Assembly (NCBI RefSeq): GCF_025673445.1
Contig: NZ_JAOVQN010000001.1
Location: 1-64,000 of the forward strand
DNA length: 64,000 bases
Reading direction: 5' to 3'
Source: Ruegeria_B marisflavi
GTDB lineage: Bacteria; Pseudomonadota; Alphaproteobacteria; Rhodobacterales; Rhodobacteraceae
Shown here: positions 8,430 through 18,141 of the stretch, in pieces
Numbering within the stretch: position 1 is the stretch's first letter
How the letters are laid out: each line of letters begins with the position of its first letter
Position numbers and translations under genes: made by a program
The notes under the pieces: model-generated
What the model was told of the DNA's origin: nothing
The model's input: only the letters and a program-made list of their open reading frames with translations
Database searches by the model: none

Positions 8430-8503
8430 CCTCATTTTGGCCTCATTTGTGCCGCCATTTGGTCACGCGCTCAAGCTGTTGAGTCACGAGACCCGCCATT
8501 TGG
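8430..8503. repeat. Four imperfect 11-bp repeats upstream of the membrane-protein operon
   Basis: CCTCATTTTGG (8430-8440), CCTCATTTGTG (8441-8451) and CCGCCATTTGG (8452-8462) follow each other without gaps. An exact second copy of CCGCCATTTGG lies at 8493-8503. GTCACG occurs twice between them. The period is about one helical turn. They lie in the 290-base gene-free stretch (8353-8642) between the start of the membrane-protein gene and the leuD terminator, 78-150 bases before the GTG. Apart from a short hairpin near 8577-8592 nothing else is recognised in this stretch. Confidence 0.5.
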
Positions 8504-8642
8504 GGCGAAATCATGGCGAAACTGGTGCCTTCTTGCATCAGAAAGGGTGAATTTTTGGGTCGGGTGGACGAATAAAACCACATTTAGTGGTTGTGACGTT
8601 GCCCGTGCATATTCCACTTATGATTGCGTGTTTGAACCGCGT

Positions 8643-8680
8643 AAAAAAAGCAACGCCGCACCTTAAGGGTGCAGCATTGC
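8643..8680 (-). terminator. Rho-independent terminator behind leuD
   Basis: On the minus strand a long hairpin (GCAA, GC, GCACC paired with GGTGC, GC, TTGC around CTTAA) is followed by seven T residues. It lies 23 bases beyond the leuD stop and should end the leuC-leuD transcript. Confidence 0.85.
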
Positions 8681-8702
8681 CAGGTATCTTGATCCGGTCA
8701 GG

Positions 8703-9308
8703 TCAGACCCAGGGGCGCGACTGGGCGGACTGAGATTCGAACGTGTCGATGGCGGCGGCCTTTTCCATGGTCAGGCCGATATCGTCGAGTCCGTTGAGCA
8801 GGCAGTGCTTCTTGAAGGCGTCGACCTCGAACGGGATAGTTTCGCCGTCAGAAGTGGTGATCTCCTGCGCTTCGAGATCGATGGTCATCCGGGCGTTTGC
8901 GCCCTTCTCGGCGTCTTTCATCAGGGTGTCGATCTGTTCCTGCGGCAAAACGATGGGCAGGATGCCGTTCTTGAAGCAGTTGTTGAAGAAGATGTCGGCG
9001 AACGAGGTCGAGATCACGCATTTGATGCCAAAATCCTTGATCGCCCATGGCGCGTGCTCGCGCGACGAGCCGCAGCCGAAGTTGTCGCCGGCCACCAGGA
9101 TCTCGGCGTCGCGGTACTGAGGCTTGTTCAGCACGAAATCGGGGTTCTCGGACCCGTCGTCGTTGTACCGCATCTCGTCGAACAGGTTCACGCCAAGGCC
9201 AGACCGCTTGATGGTCTTGAGAAACACCTTGGGGATGATCATGTCGGTGTCGATGTTGATAAGCGGCATCGGCGCGGCGATACCCTGCAATTTTTCGAAC
9301 TTGTCCAT
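8703..9308 (-). CDS. leuD: 3-isopropylmalate dehydratase small subunit
   Basis: LeuD is the small (swivel-domain) subunit of isopropylmalate isomerase, which converts 2- to 3-isopropylmalate together with LeuC. The 201-residue protein opens with the family pattern (PLINIDTDMIIPKVFLK) and carries GDNFGCGSSREHAPWA, the conserved loop that contacts the substrate carboxylates. AGGAG lies 10 bases before the ATG. It is third in the order leuC, HdeD-like gene, leuD on the minus strand, and a strong terminator follows it. Confidence 0.96.
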   Translation of the reverse strand: MDKFEKLQGIAAPMPLINIDTDMIIPKVFLKTIKRSGLGVNLFDEMRYNDDGSENPDFVLNKPQYRDAEILVAGDNFGCGSSREHAPWAIKDFGIKCVISTSFADIFFNNCFKNGILPIVLPQEQIDTLMKDAEKGANARMTIDLEAQEITTSDGETIPFEVDAFKKHCLLNGLDDIGLTMEKAAAIDTFESQSAQSRPWV

Positions 9309-9446
9309 ATCCAGGCTCCTGGTTCGGGCCCGCGTTTCATGCGGGCGCTAATCTCTGATAGGGATCGGGTTTGCGCATTCAGGCAACCCGATCCAGTTTC
9401 AAAGAGTCACAGGCGCGGACGGACTGTCCCCGGTCCCGTGACCCGG

Positions 9447-9974
9447 TTACGCGTGTTTTCCCGCGCTGCGCACGAAGAGCGCGGCGAAGATCAGGCCGAA
9501 GCCGTTGAAGAGCATCTCGATACCCATGAGGATACCCAGAAGGCTGAACGCCAGGCCAACCCCCGCATTCGCCATGACATAGGCGGCAAGGCCCAGCGAC
9601 AGGATGCCGGAAATGAGTGTCGGCAAGAACAGACCGGTGCCGCGCATCTGGAACGACAGGATGATCCGGGCGATGCCACCAGCGGCAAACAGGATCATCA
9701 CCACCGTGGCGAGCGTCAGCGTGCCTTCGAGCGGGTTCTTCAGGAACGACCAGCCGAGGAACACCATGATCAGACCCATGATGATCGACAGAATCTTGTT
9801 GCCCGCCCCTTCGACGGTGAACCCGCCCACAACCTGAAGTCCGCCGCCGATCAGCAGCATGATTCCTGTCAGGGTGGTAATTGCCACCGATGCCACCACC
9901 GGTGCTCCGAGGACGATAACCCCGAATACGACCGATAGCAGGCCCAGCAGCATCAATTTCAGCCAGTCACTCAT
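9447..9974 (-). CDS. HdeD-family (DUF308) membrane protein
   Basis: This 175-residue protein is made almost wholly of six hydrophobic helices in two repeats of about 85 residues, with the DUF308/HdeD pattern of short glycine-rich turns (GIMLLIGGGLQVVGGF, GILMGIEMLFNGFGLIF). E. coli HdeD helps acid resistance at high density; the role here is not known. The start MSDWLKL is chosen because GAGGG lies 8 bases upstream; a TTG 15 bases earlier is in frame but lacks a site. It lies between leuC and leuD on the same strand, so it is probably cotranscribed with leucine genes. Confidence 0.82.
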   Translation of the reverse strand: MSDWLKLMLLGLLSVVFGVIVLGAPVVASVAITTLTGIMLLIGGGLQVVGGFTVEGAGNKILSIIMGLIMVFLGWSFLKNPLEGTLTLATVVMILFAAGGIARIILSFQMRGTGLFLPTLISGILSLGLAAYVMANAGVGLAFSLLGILMGIEMLFNGFGLIFAALFVRSAGKHA

Positions 9975-10011
9975 TTCCGTATCCCTCAAAAAGTTAATTT
10001 GTGAGGGTAGT

Positions 10012-11418
<1,407 letters not shown>

Positions 11419-11471
11419 CTGTCCTCTCCCGTGTTTTGATGGAATTAGCTGTGATCATGGCTTGGACCACC

Positions 11472-11570
11472 TTATAGGCGGGCCAGCACCGACCGGGTCG
11501 CGCCGAAGAACCGCTCGCGCAGGCGGGCGCGGTCCTGAAGGTTCATGTTCGGTGCGTTATAGGGTTTCAT
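11472..11570 (-). CDS. Possible 32-residue peptide upstream of leuC
   Basis: On the minus strand an ATG at 11570 opens 32 codons that end with TAA at 11472, 53 bases before leuC. The peptide is basic and helical, with RARLRERFFGATRSVLARL as its second half. About four fifths of its third codon positions are G or C, as in neighbouring genes. Only four leucines are present and they are not in a run, so a classical attenuation leader is doubtful. No strong ribosome binding site is seen before the first ATG. Confidence 0.35.
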   Translation of the reverse strand: MKPYNAPNMNLQDRARLRERFFGATRSVLARL

Positions 11571-11658
11571 GAATGTCCAGATACAGGTGTCCCCTGAGTC
11601 TCGCAAGGTCTTGCGAAACAGGGTGTGGGACTGTCAAGCTGGGGGCGGGAGCGACCGA

Positions 11659-13011
11659 ATGAACAATGACATCCTGCCCGCCACGCTGGAAGAGCTGTTG
11701 GCGGCGATCCTGACCACCGGCCAGAAACTGCTGGAGCTGTTCACGACACCGGGTTGGCGGCAATACCAGATGCTGGTCATCGTGGCGCTGGTCGCCGTGT
11801 CGATGCTGTTGTCGCTGATCACCCGGCGGTACTGGGAAGACTGGGCGCGGACGCGCGAGGGCTGGCCGAAATGGAAGCTACGCACGCTGGTGCTGCTGAT
11901 GCGGCGGCTGTCGCTGTTGTATTTCGTGGTGCTGAGCTGGATCGTCTACCTGGTGATGCAGCAGGCCACATGGCCGTCGCGCAGCTATCTCATCGGGGTG
12001 GTGGCAACGCTGGCGACCGCGCTTTTGGTGATTGCGCTGGTCGCGCGGGCGGTGCGCAACCGCACGCTGCGGCTGATCTTTCGCTGGTCGATGTGGGTCT
12101 ATGCCACGCTTGTCGCGCTGAACCTGACCGATACGGTTGCCTCGTTCCTCGACGGTGTTGCCATCGAGGTGGGGGCGCTGCATATCTCGGTGCTGGGGAT
12201 CCTCAAGGCGGCGTTGCTGATCGGGGCGCTGATCACGCTGGCGCGGCTGGCCTCGCACGGGGCGTCGAATGCGCTGAAGCGCAACGACGATATCTCGCCC
12301 TCGATGCAGGTGCTGCTGGGCAAGGCGGTGCAGGTGTTGCTGTATGGCTGGGTGCTGATCGTGTCGATCCGCACGCTGGGGTTCGACCTGACCGGGCTGG
12401 CGTTCCTGTCCGGTGCTATTGGTGTCGGCATCGGCTTTGGCCTGCAAAAGGTGGTGTCGAACCTGATTTCGGGCGTGATCATCCTGATGGACCGGTCGAT
12501 CAAGCCCGGTGACGTGATCTCGCTGGGCGAGACCTTCGGCTGGATCAACGCGCTGGGCGCGCGATATGTGTCGGTGGTGACCCGCGACGGGCGCGAGTAC
12601 CTGATCCCGAACGAGGATCTGATCACCGGGCAGGTGGTCAACTGGTCCCATTCGGACCAGTTCGTGCGGCTGGACCTGACATTCGGCACCAGCTATGCCG
12701 ACGACCCGCATGTGGTGCGTGCGGTGGCGATCGGGGCGGCCAAATCGGTCAAGCGGGTACTGAGCGGGCCGGGCCACGACCCGGTGTGCCATATCACCGG
12801 TTTCGGCGACAGCAGCGTCGATTACATTCTGCGCATCTGGATCAGCGATCCCACCGCCGGGCTGACCAACATCCGCGGCAACGTGTTCCTGGCACTGTGG
12901 GATGCGTTCCAGGCCGAGGGAATCTCGATTCCCTTCCCGCAGCGCGAGGTGCGCCTGCTGGGAGATGCGCCCGAAACAGGGGCGGATGCGCAACAAATCG
13001 GGGCAGAGTGA
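11659..13011 (+). CDS. MscS-family mechanosensitive ion channel
   Basis: This 450-residue membrane protein has an N-terminal set of four or five helices. The MscS core follows: the pore-lining third helix with GAIGVGIGFGLQKVVSNLISGVIILMD near residues 250-278, then the beta domain (KPGDVISLG, GWINALGARYVSVVTRDGREYLIPNEDLI) and an alpha/beta tail. Such channels open on hypo-osmotic shock and release small solutes. The start MNNDILP is chosen because the earlier in-frame codons do not resemble family N-termini and a GGGAG-like site lies just upstream. Confidence 0.92.
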   Translation: MNNDILPATLEELLAAILTTGQKLLELFTTPGWRQYQMLVIVALVAVSMLLSLITRRYWEDWARTREGWPKWKLRTLVLLMRRLSLLYFVVLSWIVYLVMQQATWPSRSYLIGVVATLATALLVIALVARAVRNRTLRLIFRWSMWVYATLVALNLTDTVASFLDGVAIEVGALHISVLGILKAALLIGALITLARLASHGASNALKRNDDISPSMQVLLGKAVQVLLYGWVLIVSIRTLGFDLTGLAFLSGAIGVGIGFGLQKVVSNLISGVIILMDRSIKPGDVISLGETFGWINALGARYVSVVTRDGREYLIPNEDLITGQVVNWSHSDQFVRLDLTFGTSYADDPHVVRAVAIGAAKSVKRVLSGPGHDPVCHITGFGDSSVDYILRIWISDPTAGLTNIRGNVFLALWDAFQAEGISIPFPQREVRLLGDAPETGADAQQIGAE

Positions 13012-13177
13012 ACCGACGTTGCGCTCATGGCGCCAAGGTTCATTGAATTGTCGTCACCGGATTGCTAAATTTACCGAACCCCAGCGTCGGGGGAACTGTC
13101 GACGCGTTGTATAGGAGGACGATGTCCTGTTACCTCATTCCGTGGCGGCCGAGGCCGTCCAGTCCGGGGCCGCGCTG

Positions 13178-13537
13178 ATGGCTTCAACTGACACCACCAG
13201 CGAATTGCTGCTGGAGCGAATTCTTTCTTCCCTCGATGATGACAAGGCCGAAGACGTTGTGCAGATCGATCTGCGCGGCAGGTCCTCGATGGGCGATTAC
13301 ATGGTGATCGCGTCGGGGCGTTCGACCCGTCAGGTCTCGGCCATGGCCGAAAAGCTGGCGCAGCGCATCAAGGATGAATTCGGCTTCACGGCCAAGATCG
13401 AAGGCAAGGACGCCGGCGACTGGGTGTTGATCGACACCGGTGACGTGATCGTTCACATTTTTCGTCCCGAGGTTCGCGAATTCTATCAGCTGGAAAAGAT
13501 GTGGCTGCCGCAGGGCGCCAGGGCATCGGCCAACTAA
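13178..13537 (+). CDS. rsfS: Ribosome silencing factor RsfS
   Basis: RsfS binds uL14 on the large subunit and blocks subunit joining when nutrients are scarce. The 119-residue frame shows the family core: LDDDKAEDVVQIDLRGRSSMGDYMVIASGRSTRQV, then GKDAGDWVLIDTGDVIVHIF and REFYQLEKMW at the end. It is followed by rlmH, the common bacterial pairing. The start is uncertain. A perfect AGGAGG at 13113-13118 is well placed for a CTG at 13127 in this frame, a GTG lies at 13142, and ATG 13178 overlaps the TGA of an 18-codon frame that begins at 13122. Confidence 0.93.
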   Translation: MASTDTTSELLLERILSSLDDDKAEDVVQIDLRGRSSMGDYMVIASGRSTRQVSAMAEKLAQRIKDEFGFTAKIEGKDAGDWVLIDTGDVIVHIFRPEVREFYQLEKMWLPQGARASAN

Positions 13538-13582
13538 GGCGGTCCGCCGGTCCCGATTGAGGGGCCGGAGAGACGAAAGAGC

Positions 13583-14053
13583 ATGCGTGTCAGCATATGT
13601 GCGGTCGGCCGAATGCGCGCCGGACCGGAGAAAACCCTGATTGACGACTACATGACCCGGTTCGAGCGCACTGGCCGTGCGCTGGGCCTTGGTCCTGCGC
13701 GCGTGGTCGAGGTCGACGACCGCAAGGGTGGCGGCATGGGCGCCGAGGCGTTGTTGTTGCGCAAGGCGGTCCCGGCGGGTGCGGTGCTGTGCACGTTGGA
13801 CGAGCGGGGCAAGGTGATCTCATCGCCCGATTTTGCCGATCGGCTAGCGGGCTGGCGCGATGCCGGGCGGCAGGATCTGGCGCTGGTGATCGGCGGGGCG
13901 GATGGCATCGACCCCGACCTGCGGGCCGAGGCTGATTTCTCGATTTCCTTTGGGGCGATGGTCTGGCCGCATATGCTGGTGCGGGTGATGCTGGCCGAGC
14001 AACTCTACCGGGCGGCCACCATTCTGGCCGGCAGCCCCTATCACCGGGTCTGA
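13583..14053 (+). CDS. rlmH: 23S rRNA (pseudouridine1915-N3)-methyltransferase
   Basis: RlmH methylates pseudouridine 1915 in helix 69 of 23S rRNA, using S-adenosylmethionine on the assembled ribosome. The 156-residue protein is a SPOUT methyltransferase. It shows LVIGGADGIDPDLR, the trefoil-knot cofactor loop, then WPHMLVRVMLAEQLYRA and the invariant end SPYHRV. A GAAAGAG site precedes the ATG. It follows rsfS by 45 bases and is followed within 6 bases by a flavodoxin-like gene, suggesting one transcript. Confidence 0.97.
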   Translation: MRVSICAVGRMRAGPEKTLIDDYMTRFERTGRALGLGPARVVEVDDRKGGGMGAEALLLRKAVPAGAVLCTLDERGKVISSPDFADRLAGWRDAGRQDLALVIGGADGIDPDLRAEADFSISFGAMVWPHMLVRVMLAEQLYRAATILAGSPYHRV

Positions 14054-14058
14054 CGGGC

Positions 14059-14544
14059 ATGGCGGGCCTGCTGATCGTCTATCATTCCAGAACCGGCGGC
14101 AGCCGTCAGATGGCCGAGACCTGTGCCGACGGAGCCCGGACCGAAGGGCCGGTTCTGCTCCTCGGCGCCGAAGAGGCCGGGCCAGATCACCTGTTGGCGG
14201 CGGGCGGCTATGTGTTCTGCTGTCCCGAGAACCTGGCGGCGATCTCGGGCGCGATGAAGGAATTCTTTGATCGCTGTTATTACCCGGTCTTGGGCCGGAT
14301 CGAAGGCCGGGCCTATGCGCAGATGATCTGCGCTGGGTCCGACGGGCAGAACGCCGCCCGGCAGGTGGCGCGCATCGCCACCGGCTGGCGCCTGAAAGAG
14401 GCGCAGCCGCCCCTGATCGTCTGCACCCATGCGCAGACGCCCGAGGCCATTCTGGCCCCCAAGACCATCTCTGCCCCGGATCTGGAGACCTGCCGCGATC
14501 TGGGCCAGGCGCTGGGCGCCGGGCTGGCGATGGGGATTTTCTGA
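14059..14544 (+). CDS. Flavodoxin-like protein
   Basis: This 161-residue protein has the flavodoxin outline: the FMN phosphate-binding loop IVYHSRTGGSRQMAE at residues 6-20, a hydrophobic strand YVFCCPENLAAISGAMKEFFDRCYYP at about 51-76 that fits the isoalloxazine-binding region of flavodoxin-like NAD(P)H quinone reductases, and ICAGSDGQNAARQ near 94. It probably carries FMN and acts as a small redox partner or reductase. Its partner is not evident. It is 6 bases behind rlmH and ends 80 bases before a cyclase gene. Confidence 0.75.
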   Translation: MAGLLIVYHSRTGGSRQMAETCADGARTEGPVLLLGAEEAGPDHLLAAGGYVFCCPENLAAISGAMKEFFDRCYYPVLGRIEGRAYAQMICAGSDGQNAARQVARIATGWRLKEAQPPLIVCTHAQTPEAILAPKTISAPDLETCRDLGQALGAGLAMGIF

Positions 14545-14623
14545 GAAAGGCACGTTTTCCTTGCCGCCTTGTGCCGGGCAACGGTACCCTTCCTTTCTGT
14601 CGAAGGTGAAAGGAGACCGGGCA

Positions 14624-16033
14624 ATGCTGGCCGATGTCTGGCTTGCTATCCGGAATTGGGCGACCGAGCGACCAGAAGGTGTGGACGACCGGTTGGCCCG
14701 TATCAACGTTCTGGCGCGGGTCGGGTTTCCGAATGCGTTGATGGTTCACGCCGCCTTTGTGTTCCTCTTCTGGTATCTGGAAATCTGGCCGCTGATGATC
14801 TTCAACATCTTCAGTGTCCTGCTTTGGGCTGGCGCGACCTGGTGGATCACGATTCACAATATCCTGCACAGACCGCTGTTCTATCTGTGCCAGTTCGTCG
14901 AGGTCCCGCTGCACGGTGTTGTGGCAACGGTCTATCTCGGGCTTGCGCCGGGGTTCTTCTTTTACCCGCTGCTGACGATGCTGATCACCTCAATCCTGAC
15001 CTTTGTCAGTCGTCCGATGCGGGCCGCGCTGTGCGTTATCTTTATCGTGTCGCTGGCGGCCAGCGGCGCCTATGTCATTTCCGCCGAACCGATTGCACCG
15101 CAGTCGGCCACATTCGACGCGGTTCTTTTCGCGATAAATTCGGTCATGTTCGCCAGCATGCTGGCCATGCTGTTGGGGGTGTTCGAATGGCTGGAGGAAG
15201 TGTCCGAGACCGAACTTGTCGAGTCGCGCCGGCGTTTGGAGGCGGTCTCGGCGCATCTGGCCAAATATGTCTCGCCGCAGCTGTACCAGGCCATTCTGAG
15301 CGGGAAACAGGAAAGCCGCGTGGTGTCGCGCCGTCGCAAGCTGACCGTGTTCTTTTCCGATGTCGTGGGGTTCACCGAAACCGCCGAGCGGATGGAATCG
15401 GAAGAGCTGACGGCGCTGCTGAACGAATACCTGACCGAGATGTCGAAGATCGCGCAGGCGCATGGCGCGAATTTCGACAAGTTCATCGGTGATGCGATCG
15501 TGCTCTATTTCGGTGATCCCGACACGCTGGGTCCCGAAGGGGACGCGCTGCGATGCGTCGAGATGGCCTGTGCCATGCAGGAACGAATGGAAGAGTTGCA
15601 GCAGCGCTGGAAGGCGAAAGGGCTGGAGCATCCGTTCCGCATCCGCATCGGCATCAACACCGGCTATTGCACGGTGGGCAATTTTGGCAGTGACGAGCGG
15701 ATGGATTACACCATTATCGGGCGTCAGGTGAACCTGACCGCGCGGCTTCAGGCGGCGGCCGAGCCGGGGCAGATCCTTTTGGCGCACGAGACCTGGGCGC
15801 TGGTGAGCGACCGGGTGGACGTCGAGCCCGGCGAGACGGTCACGATGAAGGGGATCGCACATCCGGTACGCACCTATCGGGTGGTGGCAGGTGTGCCGCC
15901 TCGGAACCCGGTGGTGAGGGTGGACACGCCGGGGATCAGCCTGCGGCTTGATCCGGCTGGCATGGACGAGGCCGCGCGGGCCGAGGCCGCAGCGACGCTG
16001 CGGGCGGCACTGGGCGCGTTGGAAAAACAGTAA
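14624..16033 (+). CDS. Membrane-bound class III adenylate cyclase
   Basis: This 469-residue protein has about six membrane helices (residues 38-190), a short helical linker with SPQLYQAI, and a C-terminal class III cyclase domain. The metal-binding aspartates are D246 (FFSDVVGF) and D290 (FIGDAI). K286 and D361 are the adenine-selecting pair, and N370 and R374 the transition-state pair, so an active ATP cyclase is expected. AGGAG 8 bases before the ATG fixes the start; the frame is open further upstream within the flavodoxin gene. The membrane part may sense an envelope signal or a quinone. Confidence 0.9.
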   Translation: MLADVWLAIRNWATERPEGVDDRLARINVLARVGFPNALMVHAAFVFLFWYLEIWPLMIFNIFSVLLWAGATWWITIHNILHRPLFYLCQFVEVPLHGVVATVYLGLAPGFFFYPLLTMLITSILTFVSRPMRAALCVIFIVSLAASGAYVISAEPIAPQSATFDAVLFAINSVMFASMLAMLLGVFEWLEEVSETELVESRRRLEAVSAHLAKYVSPQLYQAILSGKQESRVVSRRRKLTVFFSDVVGFTETAERMESEELTALLNEYLTEMSKIAQAHGANFDKFIGDAIVLYFGDPDTLGPEGDALRCVEMACAMQERMEELQQRWKAKGLEHPFRIRIGINTGYCTVGNFGSDERMDYTIIGRQVNLTARLQAAAEPGQILLAHETWALVSDRVDVEPGETVTMKGIAHPVRTYRVVAGVPPRNPVVRVDTPGISLRLDPAGMDEAARAEAAATLRAALGALEKQ

Positions 16034-16041
16034 ACAGCGGG

Positions 16042-17307
16042 TTATTGCGCCTGCCGCAGCCGTTCGAGCACCCGCAGCGAGGCATAGCCGTCGGGCATGA
16101 TCCCAAGCGACAGCTGATAGTCGCGCACCGCGTTGATGGTAAGCGGGCCGATCTTGGCGTCGATCTTTTGCGTGTCGAACCCGGCGACGGTCAGGCGCTC
16201 CTGCAACTCGATCCGTTCGTCGAATGTGAGCGCGCGGTCCTGGCGTGGCCAGTCGCCGCGGATCGGGCCGCGACCGGCGATGCGGTCACCCAGGTGACCG
16301 ACCCCGATCACATAGGCATCGGCGGTGTTATAAGTCTCTAACACAGCGAAATTGTCAAAGATCATGAAGATCGGGCCGGTGCCGCCGCCCGGCAGCAGGA
16401 TCGAGGCCGGACCATGGTCGGGGACTGGTTTTCCGTCTGTGTCCCGAATGCCAAGCGCCGCCCATTCGGACGGCATCCGCGTCAGTTCCCGCCGCGCAGT
16501 GGCAAGGTCGAAACCCTGCGGCAGGGTCACTTCGACCCCCCAGGGTTGGCCGGTGACCCAGCCGTTGGCCTTGAGATAGGCGGCAGTCGAGGCCAGCGCG
16601 TCGGCCGGGTTGTCCGACCAGATGTTGCGCCGTCCGTCGCCATCGAAATCGACCGCGTGATCGCGATACGAGGTGGGCATGAACTGGGTATGCCCCATTG
16701 CGCCCGCCCAGCTGCCGCGCATGTCGGCGAGCCGGACCTCGCCCGCATCGAGGATTTGCAGCGCCGTCAGGAACTGTTCGCCAAAGAATTCGGGCCGTCG
16801 CGTGTCGAAAGCCAGCGAGGCCAGCGATTTCAGCGTACTGTCATTGCCGCGCACCAGCCCATAGGCGCTTTCCAGCCCCCAGATGGCGGCGATGACATGG
16901 CGGTCGACACCCCATTGCGCCTCGATCCGGTCGAACAGGGCGGCATGGCGGGCGACCGCCTTTATCCCGGCGTCAATGCGGGCAGAGGAGACCGCGGTGT
17001 CAAGATAGTCCCAGACGGTCTTGGTGAACTCGGCCTGGTTGCGGTCGCGGCGCACCACCTCGGCGTCATAGGTGAGGCCGGGCAGGGCGGCATCGAGCGT
17101 TTTTGCGGACACGCCTTGGGCCAGGGCCTGGGTCCGGAACTCGGTCAGCCAGAGCTGGAATCTGGCTTCGATGTCGGCTGTCACGGGTGTTGTCATCGCG
17201 GGTCGGCTGACAGGGCGGGCAGAGCTGGCCACGGCCAGTACCAGAGGAGCTTCGGCCAGTGCCGGAGCGCCAAGGCAAATCGCCAGCGTGAGGGTGAGTG
17301 GTTTCAT
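16042..17307 (-). CDS. Lytic murein transglycosylase, MltB type, with peptidoglycan-binding tail
   Basis: This 421-residue exported protein cleaves peptidoglycan glycan strands to 1,6-anhydro products. After a signal peptide (residues 1-18, LAEA) comes an MltB-like catalytic domain with the Glu146 nucleophile in AAIWGLESAYG. GSWAGAMGHTQFMPTSY and DFDGDGRRNIWSDNPADALASTA follow. A C-terminal peptidoglycan-binding domain of about 65 residues ends the protein (GPLTINAVRDYQLSLG). The start MKPLTLTLA is chosen because it begins the signal peptide. It is convergent with the cyclase gene, 8 bases apart. Confidence 0.92.
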   Translation of the reverse strand: MKPLTLTLAICLGAPALAEAPLVLAVASSARPVSRPAMTTPVTADIEARFQLWLTEFRTQALAQGVSAKTLDAALPGLTYDAEVVRRDRNQAEFTKTVWDYLDTAVSSARIDAGIKAVARHAALFDRIEAQWGVDRHVIAAIWGLESAYGLVRGNDSTLKSLASLAFDTRRPEFFGEQFLTALQILDAGEVRLADMRGSWAGAMGHTQFMPTSYRDHAVDFDGDGRRNIWSDNPADALASTAAYLKANGWVTGQPWGVEVTLPQGFDLATARRELTRMPSEWAALGIRDTDGKPVPDHGPASILLPGGGTGPIFMIFDNFAVLETYNTADAYVIGVGHLGDRIAGRGPIRGDWPRQDRALTFDERIELQERLTVAGFDTQKIDAKIGPLTINAVRDYQLSLGIMPDGYASLRVLERLRQAQ

Positions 17308-17369
17308 GCTCTGTCCAGTCCTGCTGCCCGTGTCTTTATTTAGCGGCAAACCGGGGCTCGACAAAGGGG

Positions 17370-18059
17370 TCAGGCCGGTTGCGCGCGGATCTGTGCCAGC
17401 GCATCGCGCAGCATTGGCACCCGGCGGGGGCGAAAGCTGTCACCTGTCACCACAAGGTCGCGCATCCGGTCGAGCCGGAACACCCGCACATCCGCACGCA
17501 AGAGGCACCAGGCGATCAGCACGCTGGAGCGATCCATGTAGACGATGGACAGCGGATAGACTGTGCGCTGGGTCTGCGCCCCATGCATGTCGGTATAGCC
17601 GAATGCAACGGCAAGCTCGTCCCAGGTTGCGGCGCGCAGGGTGGCGACCGGGATCGTCGGCGGTTCGGGTCGGTCGAACCGGGTTGCGGTCAGCACCGCG
17701 TGGGTCAGCCGGTGCGACTGGCGCGGCGGCAGGCGGCCCTGCAACTTGCGCAGGGCCTGGCTAGCGGCCTGGCTAAGGTCGGGGTCGCCGATCAGCTCGG
17801 CCTCGCGCAGGCCAAGCACCAGCGCCTCAAGCTCGTCATCGGTAAACCCCAGCGGCGGCAGGGTCGCGTCCTCGATCAGGGTAAAGCCGAACCCCGCCTC
17901 ACCATCGATCACGGCGCCAAGGCCACGCAGGGCATCGATGTCACGGTGGATCGTGCGAGGCGAGACGCCAAGATCCTGCGCCAGCGCGGCGGAGGTATGC
18001 GGCGGCGGGCCGGAGCGCAGCGCCTGCATGAGCTGGAACAATCGGGCAGTTCTGGACAT
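17370..18059 (-). CDS. YafY-type transcriptional regulator with WYL domain
   Basis: This 229-residue regulator has a DeoR-like winged helix at residues 4-60 (LAQDLGVSPRTIHRDIDALRGLGA) followed by a WYL ligand-binding domain (YPLSIVYMDRSSVLIAWCLLRADVRVFRLDRMRDL). It is divergent from a glutathione S-transferase gene with 82 bases between the chosen starts. The gap contains a perfect inverted repeat that could be its operator. The ligand is unknown. Related proteins respond to small molecules or to nucleic acid fragments. Confidence 0.9.
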   Translation of the reverse strand: MSRTARLFQLMQALRSGPPPHTSAALAQDLGVSPRTIHRDIDALRGLGAVIDGEAGFGFTLIEDATLPPLGFTDDELEALVLGLREAELIGDPDLSQAASQALRKLQGRLPPRQSHRLTHAVLTATRFDRPEPPTIPVATLRAATWDELAVAFGYTDMHGAQTQRTVYPLSIVYMDRSSVLIAWCLLRADVRVFRLDRMRDLVVTGDSFRPRRVPMLRDALAQIRAQPA

Positions 18060-18080
18060 GGGTTATGTTGACCCGGATCT

Positions 18081-18099
18081 GATGACAGAAATTGTCATC
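18081..18099. promoter_or_regulatory. Perfect inverted repeat between the WYL regulator and the GST gene
   Basis: GATGACA and TGTCATC form a perfect 7+7 repeat with the five-base centre GAAAT. It lies 22 bases from the regulator start and 43 bases from the GST start. Its symmetry and place make it the best candidate operator for the divergent pair. Confidence 0.5.
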
Positions 18100-18141
18100 T
18101 GACTATCCTATCCCTCTGGACATCATACAAGGATGAACCCG

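Noticed and set aside
8427..8666. 79-codon open frame between the membrane-protein gene and leuD
   Set aside because: It runs through the leuD terminator and the repeats, has no ribosome site and an unlikely composition.
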